Numbered from the stretch's first letter, positions 37,140-46,136 are shown. The stretch: 64,000 nt of DNA from Bradyrhizobium sp. cir1 (GCF_014198245.1 NZ_JACIHE010000020.1:1-64000), one strand, 5' to 3'. Notes: a model not told the origin generated them from the letters alone. Program-made: numbers and translations.

Positions 37140-37853
37140 TTATTCAGGCCGAAGCATCTCGAACGCGTAAAGGTAGCTCGTAGTTTGATTTGAGCTTTGC
37201 TTGCTGCTCCAGCGTCCCGGGCCTCCGTCCATAACAAAAGAGAGCTGCTCTGTCGGCACCAGCTTATCCGCTGGGTGGGCATCGTTGGCGGGGAAGTTTC
37301 TAATGGTTACCTGCAGCTCATTCGTCTTCTCTTGCCAATCGACGAGACGGATTGAGCGAACGCCATACTCACAGGCATTCTCCCCTTTGTCTTCGGCATA
37401 CCCAACGTACGAACTCCTCGACGAGCTATAAGCCAAGATGATCTTCCCATCCCAGACACAACTGCGATTTTGGGTATTTGGATCCACGCGCCGCAACCGG
37501 ATCTCCCATGTTCCTTCGCGAGGATGCGGGCTCGCCGAAAGTTGAGTCGCGACAGCCGCCGTACACGTTCCCAATATCGCTACAATTGCGGCACCGAAGA
37601 TTGATTTGCTCATCCAGGGGTCGCGAAATGGAACGATTGATGTGGCGTGCAACGTCCAGAGATAGACGATCGCTGAAAACAAACAGATACTGCTTGCAAC
37701 CAATACGTCGGCAGGGTTGCTCGGTCGTAGCACTACCGCATACACGATAGAGGGAAGCAGTATGCCCGCTGCAAGTGACAATGCTAAGATGAGAGCGGCA
37801 ACAGGTCGATCCGTTACCTTTGCTCCGTCGTGGTGATGCTCATCAATGCTCAT
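37140..37853 (-). CDS. Hypothetical membrane protein with a soluble C-terminal domain
   Basis: The 237-residue protein has a His-rich N-terminus (MSIDEHHHDGAK) and three membrane helices, around residues 17-42, 48-70 and 83-105. A C-terminal domain of about 130 residues follows, with two Cys (RSCVWDGKIILAYSSS and GENACEYGVRSIRL). The last domain is probably outside the cytoplasm and may form a disulfide. It ends EMLRPE. The family is not recognised. It is followed upstream by a collagen-like secreted protein gene in the same direction, 28 bases away, suggesting an operon. Confidence 0.65.
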   Translation of the reverse strand: MSIDEHHHDGAKVTDRPVAALILALSLAAGILLPSIVYAVVLRPSNPADVLVASSICLFSAIVYLWTLHATSIVPFRDPWMSKSIFGAAIVAILGTCTAAVATQLSASPHPREGTWEIRLRRVDPNTQNRSCVWDGKIILAYSSSRSSYVGYAEDKGENACEYGVRSIRLVDWQEKTNELQVTIRNFPANDAHPADKLVPTEQLSFVMDGGPGRWSSKQSSNQTTSYLYAFEMLRPE

Positions 37854-37881
37854 GGCGCGCCATCTTGTGGTGAGTTCGCAT

Positions 37882-38823
37882 CTACTGATTTGTCACGATC
37901 TGACCTCGGACTCCGGGCTGGCCGGGATCGCCGGCTGTCCCGAAATCCCCGGCCGGACCATCGGGACCGCCAGGCCCACCTCTACAGTACGTGGTGCCGG
38001 CGCCACCGGGCCCTCCCGGCCCTCCCGGCCCGCCCGGTCCTCCTAGGCCACCAGGCCCGGGGGCTCCAGGGTTAGCCGAGAAGGCGATCATATCGACCTG
38101 AAGAAATATCTTCCCTTTGAGAACGAGCACGCCCCCATCGCCGCCCTTTCCTCCAGGGGCCCCCTTCTCTCCTGCCTGTCCCTTGGCGCCACGGCCTCCG
38201 GCGCCTCCGCCACGCGCGCAATCGAAAAGATGATCGGCTCCTCGCTCGCCCGGGTCGCCTGGCGCCCCTCTCTGCCCCGTTCGACCAGGACCTCCCTGTC
38301 CGCCATCACTTCCATTGAGCGCGATCGTCAACTGGCTTCCGTTTGCCAGCGCTCCGGCGAGCATTACTTTGCCGCCGGCGAAACCAGCGGCTCCGGGGAC
38401 GCCAGCCCGTGTTTCGGGTGGAGGCGCCATTTGTTCACCTTCAAAAGACTTTATTGCCCCGCCTTCTGAAACGATAATGGGCGCTGAGATCTCTAGCGTA
38501 CCGCCATTGGTAATTATCTGAGCACTATTGCGGAGCTCGAAGCGGCTCGCCCGAATTGACAAGGAAATCGCGGTCCCGGGTCGACCAATTCTGAGGGTCG
38601 TTCCGTCCAAAACCAATACGGGCTGGGCCTTCAGCCATTCCGCGTATTGAGCCTCATCAAAATCCGGCGGCGGCCGCTTTAAGACATCCGTTGGAAACTC
38701 TGACAGAGAAGTCTCTGGACCACGTAAAACGAATTCTTTGTCCTCCGCTAGCGCAGCGTCACTAAGCACCCAGCAAAAAAAGACAACGACAATTCCCTTC
38801 GAAATGGCTTCTCGACGCCTCAT
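37882..38823 (-). CDS. Secreted collagen-like protein
   Basis: The 313-residue protein has a signal peptide (MRRREAISKGIVVVFFCWVL, then a cleavage region near DAALAEDK). A globular part of about 130 residues is rich in beta strands (LVLDGTTLRIGRPGTAI, then IITNGGTLEISAPIIV). Two Gly-x-x tracts rich in Gly, Pro and Asp follow, interrupted by a short hydrophobic link (GVLVLKGKIFLQVDMIAF). Two Cys are present in the tracts (LFDCARGG and TTYCRGGP). Bacterial collagen-like proteins form surface or extracellular fibres. The start is ATG 38823; earlier in-frame codons lack a ribosome-binding site. It lies directly upstream of the membrane protein gene ending at 37140. Confidence 0.8.
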   Translation of the reverse strand: MRRREAISKGIVVVFFCWVLSDAALAEDKEFVLRGPETSLSEFPTDVLKRPPPDFDEAQYAEWLKAQPVLVLDGTTLRIGRPGTAISLSIRASRFELRNSAQIITNGGTLEISAPIIVSEGGAIKSFEGEQMAPPPETRAGVPGAAGFAGGKVMLAGALANGSQLTIALNGSDGGQGGPGRTGQRGAPGDPGERGADHLFDCARGGGAGGRGAKGQAGEKGAPGGKGGDGGVLVLKGKIFLQVDMIAFSANPGAPGPGGLGGPGGPGGPGGPGGAGTTYCRGGPGGPDGPAGDFGTAGDPGQPGVRGQIVTNQ

Positions 38824-39015
38824 ATGAGTTGAAAGGGTGGTCAGAAGCCAACCCGCGCAAGCAGCCAAGCGTCGCTCAAGTGAGCGACACATCCCGGATC
38901 GACCTTCATTGCTCGGTGATCCAACCGTCGGAGCTTTGCAATTACCCATCTTCCACCCTCAGCTCGAAGTACATAGATGCAAGGCAGAGCCGACCCACGA
39001 TCGCTCTCTACGCCG

Positions 39016-39206
39016 TTATTTGTTGTAGGCGCGCTCGGCTGCCCACTTTCTAATGCGCTCCTCAGAGACCTCGAAGTGCATAGTGTCGCGAAAACCAACG
39101 CCGGAGTACCAACCACTTTGTTGAATAACGGAATGAGGATCGCAATAAATCCTAGTACGGTTTGTGCGGCTGCCGGCAGGAGCCACCCAATACGACGGTC
39201 GCTCAT
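39016..39206 (-). pseudogene. Frameshifted small membrane protein
   Basis: The first frame gives MSDRRIGWLLPAAAQTVLGF and a single membrane helix, then GTPALVFAT. A one-base shift continues with MHFEVSEERIRKWAAERAYN to the TAA at 39016. The joined product would be about 62 residues. Both halves look natural, and the second ATG follows within a few bases, so coupled overlapping genes cannot be ruled out. No family is recognised. Confidence 0.4.
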
Positions 39207-39240
39207 GATCGTGCCTCGGTCGCGCGTTCGCTATTGAGGG

Positions 39241-39783
39241 CTAGGAATCTTGGCTTGCCGGTGCGCTGGTCAGCTTTATAACTCCGATCTTTCGGCGGGA
39301 GGCGATGAGAGCATCGGCAATCTGCTCGATCGTTGCGCGATCCATGTCGGTAGCTCGCAATCTGTAGCCAAACGAATGGATGTGCGGCAGGAACGAGATG
39401 GTATCAGCCAGGAAACGCCAACCCGCGAGATTGGTATCATATCCGCAGGAACGCCTGACGTTTGAGTTCTGGTCCTTAATTAAGGACGCAATTGTGCTCC
39501 TGCTCCTGAAAAACGCCAGCAGGTCCTGAACAACACAGCGCCTGTTCGAAATTGGCACGTGGCTCCCCCAAGCCGATAAAAACAACCAATCTGAGCAGAA
39601 GTCTATTTTGGTCGCAACTGCATTCTTCACAACTTTGCAATATTCTATCGAAGGGTCGACCGTAATCTCAGCGCTGAACGCAGTGTAATGGTAATCACGT
39701 GTTTCTTGCCAGGTTGAAAGGTTGATCGATTGAGGATCGGCGGCGAGAACAATGGTCAGCGGGATGGAGAAGGGAGGCTGCAT
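39241..39783 (-). CDS. Hypothetical protein, 180 residues
   Basis: The frame begins MQPPFSIPLTIVLAADPQSI and continues with natural composition, two Cys pairs far apart and a C-terminal helix (DMDRATIEQIADALIASRR). No signal or membrane segment is clear, although the N-terminus is hydrophobic. The upstream GAG is a weak ribosome-binding site. AT-rich codons match neighbouring accessory genes. The family is not recognised. Confidence 0.55.
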   Translation of the reverse strand: MQPPFSIPLTIVLAADPQSINLSTWQETRDYHYTAFSAEITVDPSIEYCKVVKNAVATKIDFCSDWLFLSAWGSHVPISNRRCVVQDLLAFFRSRSTIASLIKDQNSNVRRSCGYDTNLAGWRFLADTISFLPHIHSFGYRLRATDMDRATIEQIADALIASRRKIGVIKLTSAPASQDS

Positions 39784-39930
39784 GACAAGCTCTTTTGAAA
39801 GAATGCCGCGCCTGGGAGGCGCTTAAGCTAGGCCTGCTGCATCAATATATAACCTACAATACTGTTAGCCTCTCCTTCTTCACACAACCAACCCCAACGC
39901 GTTTCGGAGGAAGGGCTGAGCTAGCTAGCA

Positions 39931-40574
39931 CTACTTTGGCAGATTGTGTTTTCGCCGCTGTTTTTCACGGATTTGCTTTCGGCAATATGGGCACTGCTGA
40001 GACGGCGGCCGAAGGATGAGATCGACGATGGCGTGACGTACGGCTGGCATGGTTGGCTGAGGCGGAGACCCGTTGATTCTTTTTTCCGCCCCGCGTATGC
40101 GAGGCGACGATGTTGCAGGAACGCGTAGGCAATCATTGTCATCAAGGCGTGGCGATGAAGATCTTGCCATGATCGCGCTTCGAAGTGATCAAGTCCAAGT
40201 TCCTCCTTTAACTGCTGATGCGCCTGCTCACAAATCCACCGTGCCTTGATGGTGGCGGCCAGCGTGCGCAGATCCGTCGCCGCCGGAAGGTTGACCAGAT
40301 AGTATTTCTTCTCCCCGGACGCACGTTGCTCGCCAATGAGCCAGGCTTCGTCGCCTGGGAGATGCTGCTGACCTTTATCCCGGACGCGGACAGCAGCAAA
40401 TTGGGCTTTAAGCCGACCTTTCGTCCCGCTACGCCAACTCACGGTTTTCCATTTGGCGCTGGCGAGCATTTGTTCTGCGGCAATCGATAAGATATCGGGC
40501 ACGTGGTGCTTTCGTGGTTTTCCGCGGAACTTGGTAATCGGCCAAATGAGATTCACATCGACCGGATACCGAGA
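39931..40574 (-). pseudogene. IS701-family transposase C-terminal remnant
   Basis: The frame includes KTVSWRSGTKGRLKAQFAAV, then GDEAWLIGEQRASGEKKYYL, then ARWICEQAHQQLKEELGLDH, the C-terminal half of an IS701-type DDE transposase with the Glu-containing EQAHQQLKEELG block. A shift near 40095 moves the end into another frame (PAVRHAIVDLILRPPSQQC). The N-terminal half with the first two Asp is missing and replaced by an IS3 fragment at about 40575. It is inactive. Confidence 0.75.
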
Positions 40575-40719
40575 CCTCCATCCCACCGAACTTGGCTTTC
40601 CATTTGTAGATGCTGGTGTCGCTGACGCCATGCTTGCGGCACAGATCGACAACCGACACGCCATCATGCTCCTTCAAAATTTCGATGATCTGTTCTTCCG
40701 AAAAGCGGCTGCGCTTCAT
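40575..40719 (-). pseudogene. IS3-family OrfA N-terminal remnant
   Basis: MKRSRFSEEQIIEILKEHDG, then DLCRKHGVSDTSIYKWKAKF and GGMEVS form the helix-turn-helix start of an IS3-family OrfA. The sequence then runs straight into IS701 transposase code. The join at about 40575 is a clean fusion of two unrelated insertion sequences, probably by deletion. Confidence 0.75.
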
Positions 40720-40872
40720 GCTCTGGTCCTTGTCGTGGGCCAGAGCGAACTTCAAACTGGATTAGGCCCGTGGGGCAAAGTCAACGGCTATTTCAAGCGC
40801 ACTGCGGCGGGACCAGGAGAGTCGAAGATCGAGTGTCACTAGAGCAAGGCCGACATCTTCGCCGACCAAGCT

Positions 40873-41448
40873 CTATGATTTGGCACTGGAAGGCATCGCC
40901 TTAAACACAATAGACAGGAGCGCGAACACTATAGCTCCGACAATGGATATGCAGATCGTTGCGAATTTTAGCAACGTAAGAGCAGTCGCTCTCTTGGCAT
41001 CGTCATCGCGGATAGCGCGTCCGGGCTGGAGAAGCATACGAAGGATAATATCCTCACCCAGGTCGGACAGACCGTAAATGGCACCCGCCATTCCGCAGAA
41101 CATCGCGAGGAACGACACGAGCGACGAGCCAGCTTGCTGCGTAGCCACGACCCAAGACAGCAGGCTGAAAAAACCCAAAGCAACGGCGAAACCCATGTCA
41201 ACTAGCAACACACGGTCGCGGTACAGATCGAGCGCAGACTTCCCGAACGCTGTCGGCTGTTTGAGCGCGGCTATCCTGAACTCGTTGAGATCCTGGGCGC
41301 TATATCCGCACCATCGCCGCTCAGGGACCTTCATCGGGGCGACTGCCCGGTCGACCGCCGCCCTGAAGTTATCGTTTGCACCGAAGAAGCCGAGCGTCGC
41401 TACGCCAGTCACAACCAGGCCAACGATACAGACCCCGCTGAAATCCAT
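40873..41448 (-). CDS. Hypothetical membrane protein, 191 residues
   Basis: This protein begins MDFSGVCIVGLVVTGVATLG after a G-rich ribosome-binding site. It has four hydrophobic helices: N-terminal, about residues 83-105 (VDMGFAVALGFFSLLSWVV), 108-128 and 160-185. A first loop holds PERRWCGYSAQDLNEFR, probably periplasmic. No family is recognised. It stands alone on the minus strand between transposase debris and an XRE remnant. Confidence 0.65.
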   Translation of the reverse strand: MDFSGVCIVGLVVTGVATLGFFGANDNFRAAVDRAVAPMKVPERRWCGYSAQDLNEFRIAALKQPTAFGKSALDLYRDRVLLVDMGFAVALGFFSLLSWVVATQQAGSSLVSFLAMFCGMAGAIYGLSDLGEDIILRMLLQPGRAIRDDDAKRATALTLLKFATICISIVGAIVFALLSIVFKAMPSSAKS

Positions 41449-41738
41449 CAGACCCCCAGCATAAGGTTGCTAGCCCGCGATATGATTAGCCTGCAACCGG
41501 CGCAGAACTTCAGCGATTCTTCCCGGTCTCGCGCAGTATTTCAACGAACGAAGCCGCCGACATCAACGTTGGCCATACGCGAGCATCCCACGGCACGTTG
41601 ACTTGGACAGATTCTCGCAGCAGGTTAACAACCGTCTGCGGGATCTGCGTTTAGATTGATGGTGGCTTGAGTAATGATCGTTGATTGCGTCGGACCAGAG
41701 AGGCCTATAGGCCCTGACCGAATGCCACGGCTGGGCGC
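41449..41738. promoter_or_regulatory. Upstream region with palindrome GGCCTATAGGCC
   Basis: The stretch before the broken third XRE copy has a perfect 12-base palindrome GGCCTATAGGCC at about 41702-41713, close to the start at 41739. It differs from the AACCAGTGGTT site of the two intact copies. A role as operator is possible but unproven. Confidence 0.25.
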
Positions 41739-41991
41739 ATGAAAACTCGTGCGCTTGTGGCTAGGAATGTACGTCGGATCCGCTTAGAACGCGGTCTTTC
41801 GCAGGAGAAGTTGGCTTATCAGACCGGGTGGACAGTCTTGAGCGAGAAGCGAAAACTCCAACAATTGACCTTCTCGACCGCATCGCCGGAACGCTGGGCG
41901 TCCCTTTATTGGAGCTCTTTGCTCGGCCGCCCAAGCGTACGAGAACTCCCAAGCCGTTGCGTCGCAGGAAGAGCGTATTACGCGGCCGATG
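41739..41991 (+). pseudogene. XRE-family regulator (copy 3), broken by a 16-base deletion
   Basis: The start MKTRALVARNVRRIRLERGL matches the intact copies at 601 and 4001. After LAYQTG about 16 bases are missing compared with copy 1, which removes the DRSYMSG segment of the recognition region and shifts the frame. The rest reads in another frame as VDSLEREAKTPTIDLLDRIA, then LELFARPPK, to the TGA at 41989. A truncated DNA-binding domain is not expected to work. Confidence 0.75.
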
Positions 41992-42259
41992 AATTTGGCG
42001 CCGGCTCGGCTCGGCATACGTCTGGACGACGGTGCCGCTAGTGAGCTTTAACGCCGACCGCGGCCCCACGCTTCTAAAATCGCTGGAGGTAGCCAGCCCG
42101 GCGAGAAACTAGAAGTACCATCGCAATCGGTACCGTGCGCGGCAGCACCGTTTGCACTTACGATTTGAGAAATTCACTGCCCTGTTGCGCGAATACGACA
42201 TACAACACAACCATATTGCGCCTACAATCAGAGGATTAGACGTTGGCAGGGGAAATCCG

Positions 42260-43378
42260 ATGTTTATTCGAATATTTGCCGCGAGCGCGGCCGCATTTCT
42301 GTTGGTGAGTTGCTCCATTCATCCGCTTCCAGAAGACGTCACAGGTGTAAATACGTATCATATTGCTCGCCAAATCCGCTGTGAAACGCGGGATGCCGCG
42401 TTGCAGTTTCTTATCCGACAACTTACACGACTTGCCTCCGATCATGATGATCAACTCGGCGATCCGATCGCCCGACAAGTACTAGCGGATTATGAAACGG
42501 ACCCCGACTCGATTAGCAACTTCAATCCCGATCGATTTCCGGGTCCGAAATATGAACAGGTGCGAAATTTTTATCGCGTAATCTACTCGACGGCGATCGC
42601 CTACAATTTTGACCTCACCATGAGTGAACAAAATGATCTTGGCACCACCGTGAATCTATTAGGTCCTTGGGCGCGAAAATTGACGCTTGCTGTGTCAGGC
42701 GATTTCAATAGGAACCGAACTAACGAGCGTTCGTTCACGGTGACCGACACCTTCAGCGAACTCTTGGTAAGAGTAAATGTGCCTGTTCGAGGTCATCGAT
42801 ACTGCGACGGGCAAATCAAGCAGGCCAACTACGTCTATCCTATCGCCGGTCATATCGGTGTGGACGAACTTGTGAAGACCTTCTTCGAACTGGTTTATCT
42901 CGGGCAGTTGTCTGATAAGGACGCCGCAGCCGGCGCGATCGGCGCTCCAACCATTGCAGACAAACTTACCTTCACGACGACAATCGACGGGTCATCAACG
43001 CCCAAAGTCATCTTTACTCCCGTCGGCACTGGTTTCCAACTGGCCGATGCTTCGCTTACTGGTTCGCTAAACCGGACGGACACTCATAAAGTCACTGTGG
43101 GCCTTGCTGTAGATAAGGATGTCCTAGCTTATCTCACTGCGCTGCGTAGCTACCTCTTCTCCCGAGAACGAAGCGGCGGTGCCTCCGTCGTCTCCCCTTC
43201 CGTGCGCATGGCAAGGGTGCCGCCCCGCGCCCCTGTGCACACGCCACGCCTACCGGCGGATGACATATATGTAGGAACCACTCTTACTGCCCAGGCTCGT
43301 AATTGGGCTGAAGAACTTGCCGCCAGGGCGGTTGACCAACTGAAAAGTCGCGAGCTCCAGCTCATCCGCGCTCCATAA
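42260..43378 (+). CDS. Lipoprotein of unknown function
   Basis: The 372-residue protein starts MFIRIFAASAAAFLLVSCSI, with a lipobox ending at Cys 18 (LLVSC), so it should be lipid-anchored in the envelope. Start ATG 42260 follows AGGGGA. The mature part has a helical N-terminal half (ALQFLIRQLTRLASDHDDQL), a beta-rich middle (KLTLAVSGDFNRNRT, SFTVTDTFSELLVRV) and a C-terminal helix (NWAEELAARAVDQLK). It is followed within 15 bases by a small basic protein and then by a putative metalloprotein, suggesting an operon. The family is not recognised. Confidence 0.7.
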   Translation: MFIRIFAASAAAFLLVSCSIHPLPEDVTGVNTYHIARQIRCETRDAALQFLIRQLTRLASDHDDQLGDPIARQVLADYETDPDSISNFNPDRFPGPKYEQVRNFYRVIYSTAIAYNFDLTMSEQNDLGTTVNLLGPWARKLTLAVSGDFNRNRTNERSFTVTDTFSELLVRVNVPVRGHRYCDGQIKQANYVYPIAGHIGVDELVKTFFELVYLGQLSDKDAAAGAIGAPTIADKLTFTTTIDGSSTPKVIFTPVGTGFQLADASLTGSLNRTDTHKVTVGLAVDKDVLAYLTALRSYLFSRERSGGASVVSPSVRMARVPPRAPVHTPRLPADDIYVGTTLTAQARNWAEELAARAVDQLKSRELQLIRAP

Positions 43379-43392
43379 GGGATCACCTCCAA

Positions 43393-43560
43393 ATGGCAAA
43401 ATCAGTCTCGAAAGCCCAGAAGCGCTCGCCACCTCGCCCCTCCAGGCGCACAAAGAAGGCAAAAACACTGGTCATCAAGCCAAAACCGAAGACCCGAACG
43501 CCTAGGGCGGTGGACCCAATTCCGCGTGACAAAGACGAAGATCCATTTGATGATTTGTGA
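43393..43560 (+). CDS. Small basic protein ending in a VDP-x-P/DPF motif
   Basis: The 55-residue protein is mostly Lys, Arg and Pro (MAKSVSKAQKRSPPRPSRRT, KKAKTLVIKPKPKTRTPR) and then switches to an acidic end, AVDPIPRDKDEDPFDDL. That end resembles the 13-residue motif repeated at the C-terminus of the next protein (VVDPLPGGDPFEL). The ATG at 43393 lies 15 bases after the lipoprotein stop. Charge pattern and size suggest a disordered peptide recognised through its tail. No homologue is known to me. Confidence 0.6.
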   Translation: MAKSVSKAQKRSPPRPSRRTKKAKTLVIKPKPKTRTPRAVDPIPRDKDEDPFDDL

Positions 43561-43616
43561 TTTCCCCCGCGCATGCAGACCTAACCCTTTTAACCGCTAC
43601 TCGAAGGAGCTTCGCG

Positions 43617-44546
43617 ATGATTAGAGCAGCCGCATTCAATCAAGGGAAATTTCCGACCATAACTTTTGTGAATCTGGCGAAGGCGTCCCTTGAGGTCGAC
43701 CTCAAGAAACTGGTAGCAGCATTAGAAAAGCAATTGGAGCGAGATTTCGTACCCATATGGGGTTATCCTGCGAAGCTTCAGGTTGCCGACAAGCCGAAGC
43801 CCGATGAATGGCAAATTGTCTTTCTGGATGATTCTGATGCGGCCGATGCCCTCGGCTATCATGATCTGACCAAGGACGGACAACCCGTGTCGAAGGTCTT
43901 CGTCAAGAGTACCGTCGCGGCCGGGGAGAAGGTGAGCGTCACCGCGTCCCATGAGTTGCTCGAAATGTTGATCGATCCCGGCGCGCAGATGTGGGCTCAA
44001 GGCAGCAACAGCCTGTTTTACGCTTACGAAATGTGTGATGCGGTGGAGGACGGGGAGTATGAAATCGATGGCATCGCTGTAAGCAACTTCGTCTACCCTT
44101 CTTTCTTCGAATCCTGGCATAAGCCGCGGTCGGTCCGATTTGATCATCTAAACAAGGTCAGCAGACCGTTCCAGACTTTGAAAAACGGTTATCAAATCGT
44201 CAGCAACGGTTCAGCAGCGCGAGAAATCTTCGGCTCGCGCCACAAGGAGCGCCATTTCCATGAGGTCGAAGATCGCACTATGCATCGCAGCGAATATCGC
44301 AAACGAATAGCGAATGTACGCGCTGCCAGAGTCAATCCGCCGGTAGCACTCGTTACGGAAACCGGGTTAGCAGGCGACACGAGAACGCCTCGCGCGGCTG
44401 TATTGCATCACGCCGGGCGACTCTTAACGGAGTTGGCCGCCGTGGTCGACCCACTTCCAGGTGGCGATCCATTTGAATTGGCAAGACGCCGCCCTCAAAG
44501 CAGAGTGGTCGATCCGCTACCTGGTGGCGACCCATTCGAATTGTGA
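43617..44546 (+). CDS. Putative HExxE-type metalloprotein with a duplicated C-terminal motif
   Basis: The 309-residue protein starts MIRAAAFNQGKFPTITFVNL after AAGGAG. Its central domain contains KVSVTASHELLEMLIDP, a HELLE sequence resembling zincin metal motifs (HExxH/HExxE), and Asp/Glu-rich loops (YEMCDAVEDGEYEIDG). A basic linker (EYRKRIANVRAARVN) leads to two perfect 13-residue copies of VVDPLPGGDPFEL, the second at the very end. The preceding small protein ends in a related motif. Protease activity is possible but only one His is certain. The shared tail suggests joint recognition by an export or processing factor. Confidence 0.65.
   Translation: MIRAAAFNQGKFPTITFVNLAKASLEVDLKKLVAALEKQLERDFVPIWGYPAKLQVADKPKPDEWQIVFLDDSDAADALGYHDLTKDGQPVSKVFVKSTVAAGEKVSVTASHELLEMLIDPGAQMWAQGSNSLFYAYEMCDAVEDGEYEIDGIAVSNFVYPSFFESWHKPRSVRFDHLNKVSRPFQTLKNGYQIVSNGSAAREIFGSRHKERHFHEVEDRTMHRSEYRKRIANVRAARVNPPVALVTETGLAGDTRTPRAAVLHHAGRLLTELAAVVDPLPGGDPFELARRRPQSRVVDPLPGGDPFEL
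44442..44543 (+). repeat. Two coding copies of the VVDPLPGGDPFEL motif
   Basis: Copies at 44442-44480 and 44505-44543 encode identical 13 residues but differ at six codons, all synonymous. They are separated by eight codons. Such conservation of protein over DNA indicates selection on the peptide, not a recent DNA duplication. Confidence 0.85.
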
Positions 44547-44599
44547 CGCGGAGCTACCGGCGGCACCGATCTTTCCTGTAAGTACACGAAAATCGTCTG

Positions 44600-44759
44600 C
44601 CTACCACGCAGAAGTCAATCAGTATCTTGCCGCCGCTTGATAGAAGCATTCTGCCCGCTGGACGCGATTGTGCTAGACCCGTTCTGCGGGTTTGGTTCGA
44701 CACTGGTGGCAGCGCAACGTGCTGGCCGATCAGGTGTCGGCATCGAACTCGAAGCATAG
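44600..44759 (+). pseudogene. C-terminal remnant of a DNA methyltransferase
   Basis: The frame reads RRLIEAFCPLDAIVLDPFCG, then GFGSTLVAAQRAGRSGVGIE and LEA before the TAG at 44757. VLDPFCGFGST is the AdoMet-binding motif I of N4/N6-type DNA methyltransferases such as those of restriction or cell-cycle systems, and GVGIELEA is the typical following strand. The catalytic DPPY-type motif and most of the protein are gone. Confidence 0.65.
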
Positions 44760-45058
44760 ACATGAAACGGCGTCCGTACGCCTCAACCCATCGGACTTAT
44801 CACTTACGACAAGAAACTCTTTCTGGAGCGGTCCTATCGCGTCTCAAGCCCATCTCCCGTTGCGCGTCTGCCCCAATACACGGCAGCAGGACGGAGAAAC
44901 TGGCGCCGAGGCGCGTCGGAGCAGGCATCCAACCGTATCCCTGAAGGGAGCCCTCGGCCGGCCCCTTCGTTGCGCCGCCGCTGTCTCCTCGTCTCCCGAA
45001 GATTTCCCCGTCCGGCCGCGATCGGCGCATCCGGGAGAACCAAATAGGAGATAAATAG

Positions 45059-45330
45059 ATGAAACGTAACGAAAAGAACTAGCGCCCCCACGGAGTTTTC
45101 GTGGTCGAGGGCGAAGGCGACAAAGCCTTCTGGACCAGGATCGGCGACGCTGGGCGCATGATGACGTCAAGGGCTTCAACCTTCAGCTCAGCTGCATGCC
45201 GCTGGATGGCTGCCTACTCGTCCGCGAACCGAAGCCCGATAAGGAGACGGGCGATGAGCTCCGTTTCCACTTCCCGCTTGCCTGGGCCAGCCAGCAGAAC
45301 AAAGCCCTGCGGGGAAGGGGCCACAAGGCG
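45059..45330 (+). pseudogene. Broken small accessory-element gene
   Basis: MKRNEKN ends at a stop, then the frame continues HGVFVVEGEGDKAFWTRIGD and, after a shift, WAHDDVKGFNLQLSCMPLDG and LLVREPKPDKETG. This fits a small rhizobial protein often found beside DUF736 genes in integrative elements, from memory. GGAG lies 8 bases before the ATG. A nonsense codon and at least one frameshift make it inactive. IS3 debris follows. Confidence 0.5.
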
Positions 45331-45391
45331 CGGGCCGATCACCGGAGCCTCTCCGCGCGGAAGGTCTCCGCCCTCGCTCGTGGCGACGGCG

Positions 45392-45850
45392 TCAAGTTCG
45401 CTTCACTTGCATGTCGGCCGCGACCAGTGCGCTCGAACCGGGTCCCACCAGCCCTCGGCCGACCAGAGATACGTAAAGTCGGCGATCCACTTCTGGTTCG
45501 CCCGCTGCGGCGAACTGCCGGTCAAGGAGGTTCGCTGGCACAGTCTCGAGCTGTCGATCGTCGCTATCCTTCGGCAAGCGCCGGCGCCGCGTCCGCGCCC
45601 GCAAGCCCTGCAGGCGCATCCGCCGTTCGATTTGGTGCAGACCACAGTCCGCCCCATCGGCGAGCAGATCACGCCACACCCGGCGCGCACAGTAGGTGCG
45701 GTCGCTCGCCATGAAGCTGGCCTTCACCTTGCCGCCGAGCTCTTCGTCGCTGCGGGATCTAGCGCTGGGCGAGCGATTCAGCCAGGCATGGAAGCCCCAC
45801 CGCGACACCCCAGCATATCGCATAGCCTTGCCACCGAAGACGAACTTCAT
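45392..45850 (-). pseudogene. IS3-family OrfB transposase, truncated
   Basis: The frame from ATG 45850 reads MRYAGVSRWGFHAWLNRSPS, then ASDRTYCARRVWRDLLADG and LHQIERRMRLQGLRARTRRR. A shift near 45530 leads to NQKWIADFTYLWSAEGWW with the first DDE Asp. The second Asp and the Glu are missing. The ATG overlaps the OrfA stop (ATGA). Confidence 0.75.
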
Positions 45851-46136
45851 GTCGCTTCCTTCGCGAAGAAGGCTGCGGCCTTTTTCAAGATATCCCGCTC
45901 GGCCTTCAACTTGGCGACCTCACGGCGCAACCGCTCGATCTCCTGCTGCTCCGGCTTCATCTGCTCGTGCCGGGAAAGGCCTGCACCTGATCGGAGCCGA
46001 ACTCCTTCACCCATTTGCGCAGAACGTTCTCATGAACATCCAGGTCGCGCCCGGCCTGCGCCACCGACACTCCACGCTCCCTAACCAGCTTGACCGCCTC
46101 GATCTTGAATTTTCTACTGAACCTCCGTCTCTTCAT
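45847..46136 (-). pseudogene. IS3-family OrfA with one-base deletion
   Basis: OrfA starts MKRRRFSRKFKIEAVKLVRE and contains the helix-turn-helix VSVAQAGRDLDVHENVLRKW. One base is missing near 45975, after QVQAFPG, and the frame moves to EQMKPEQQEIERLRREVAKL, then AERDILKKAAAFFAKEAT. The leucine-zipper-like second half can still be read but in the wrong frame. Confidence 0.75.
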
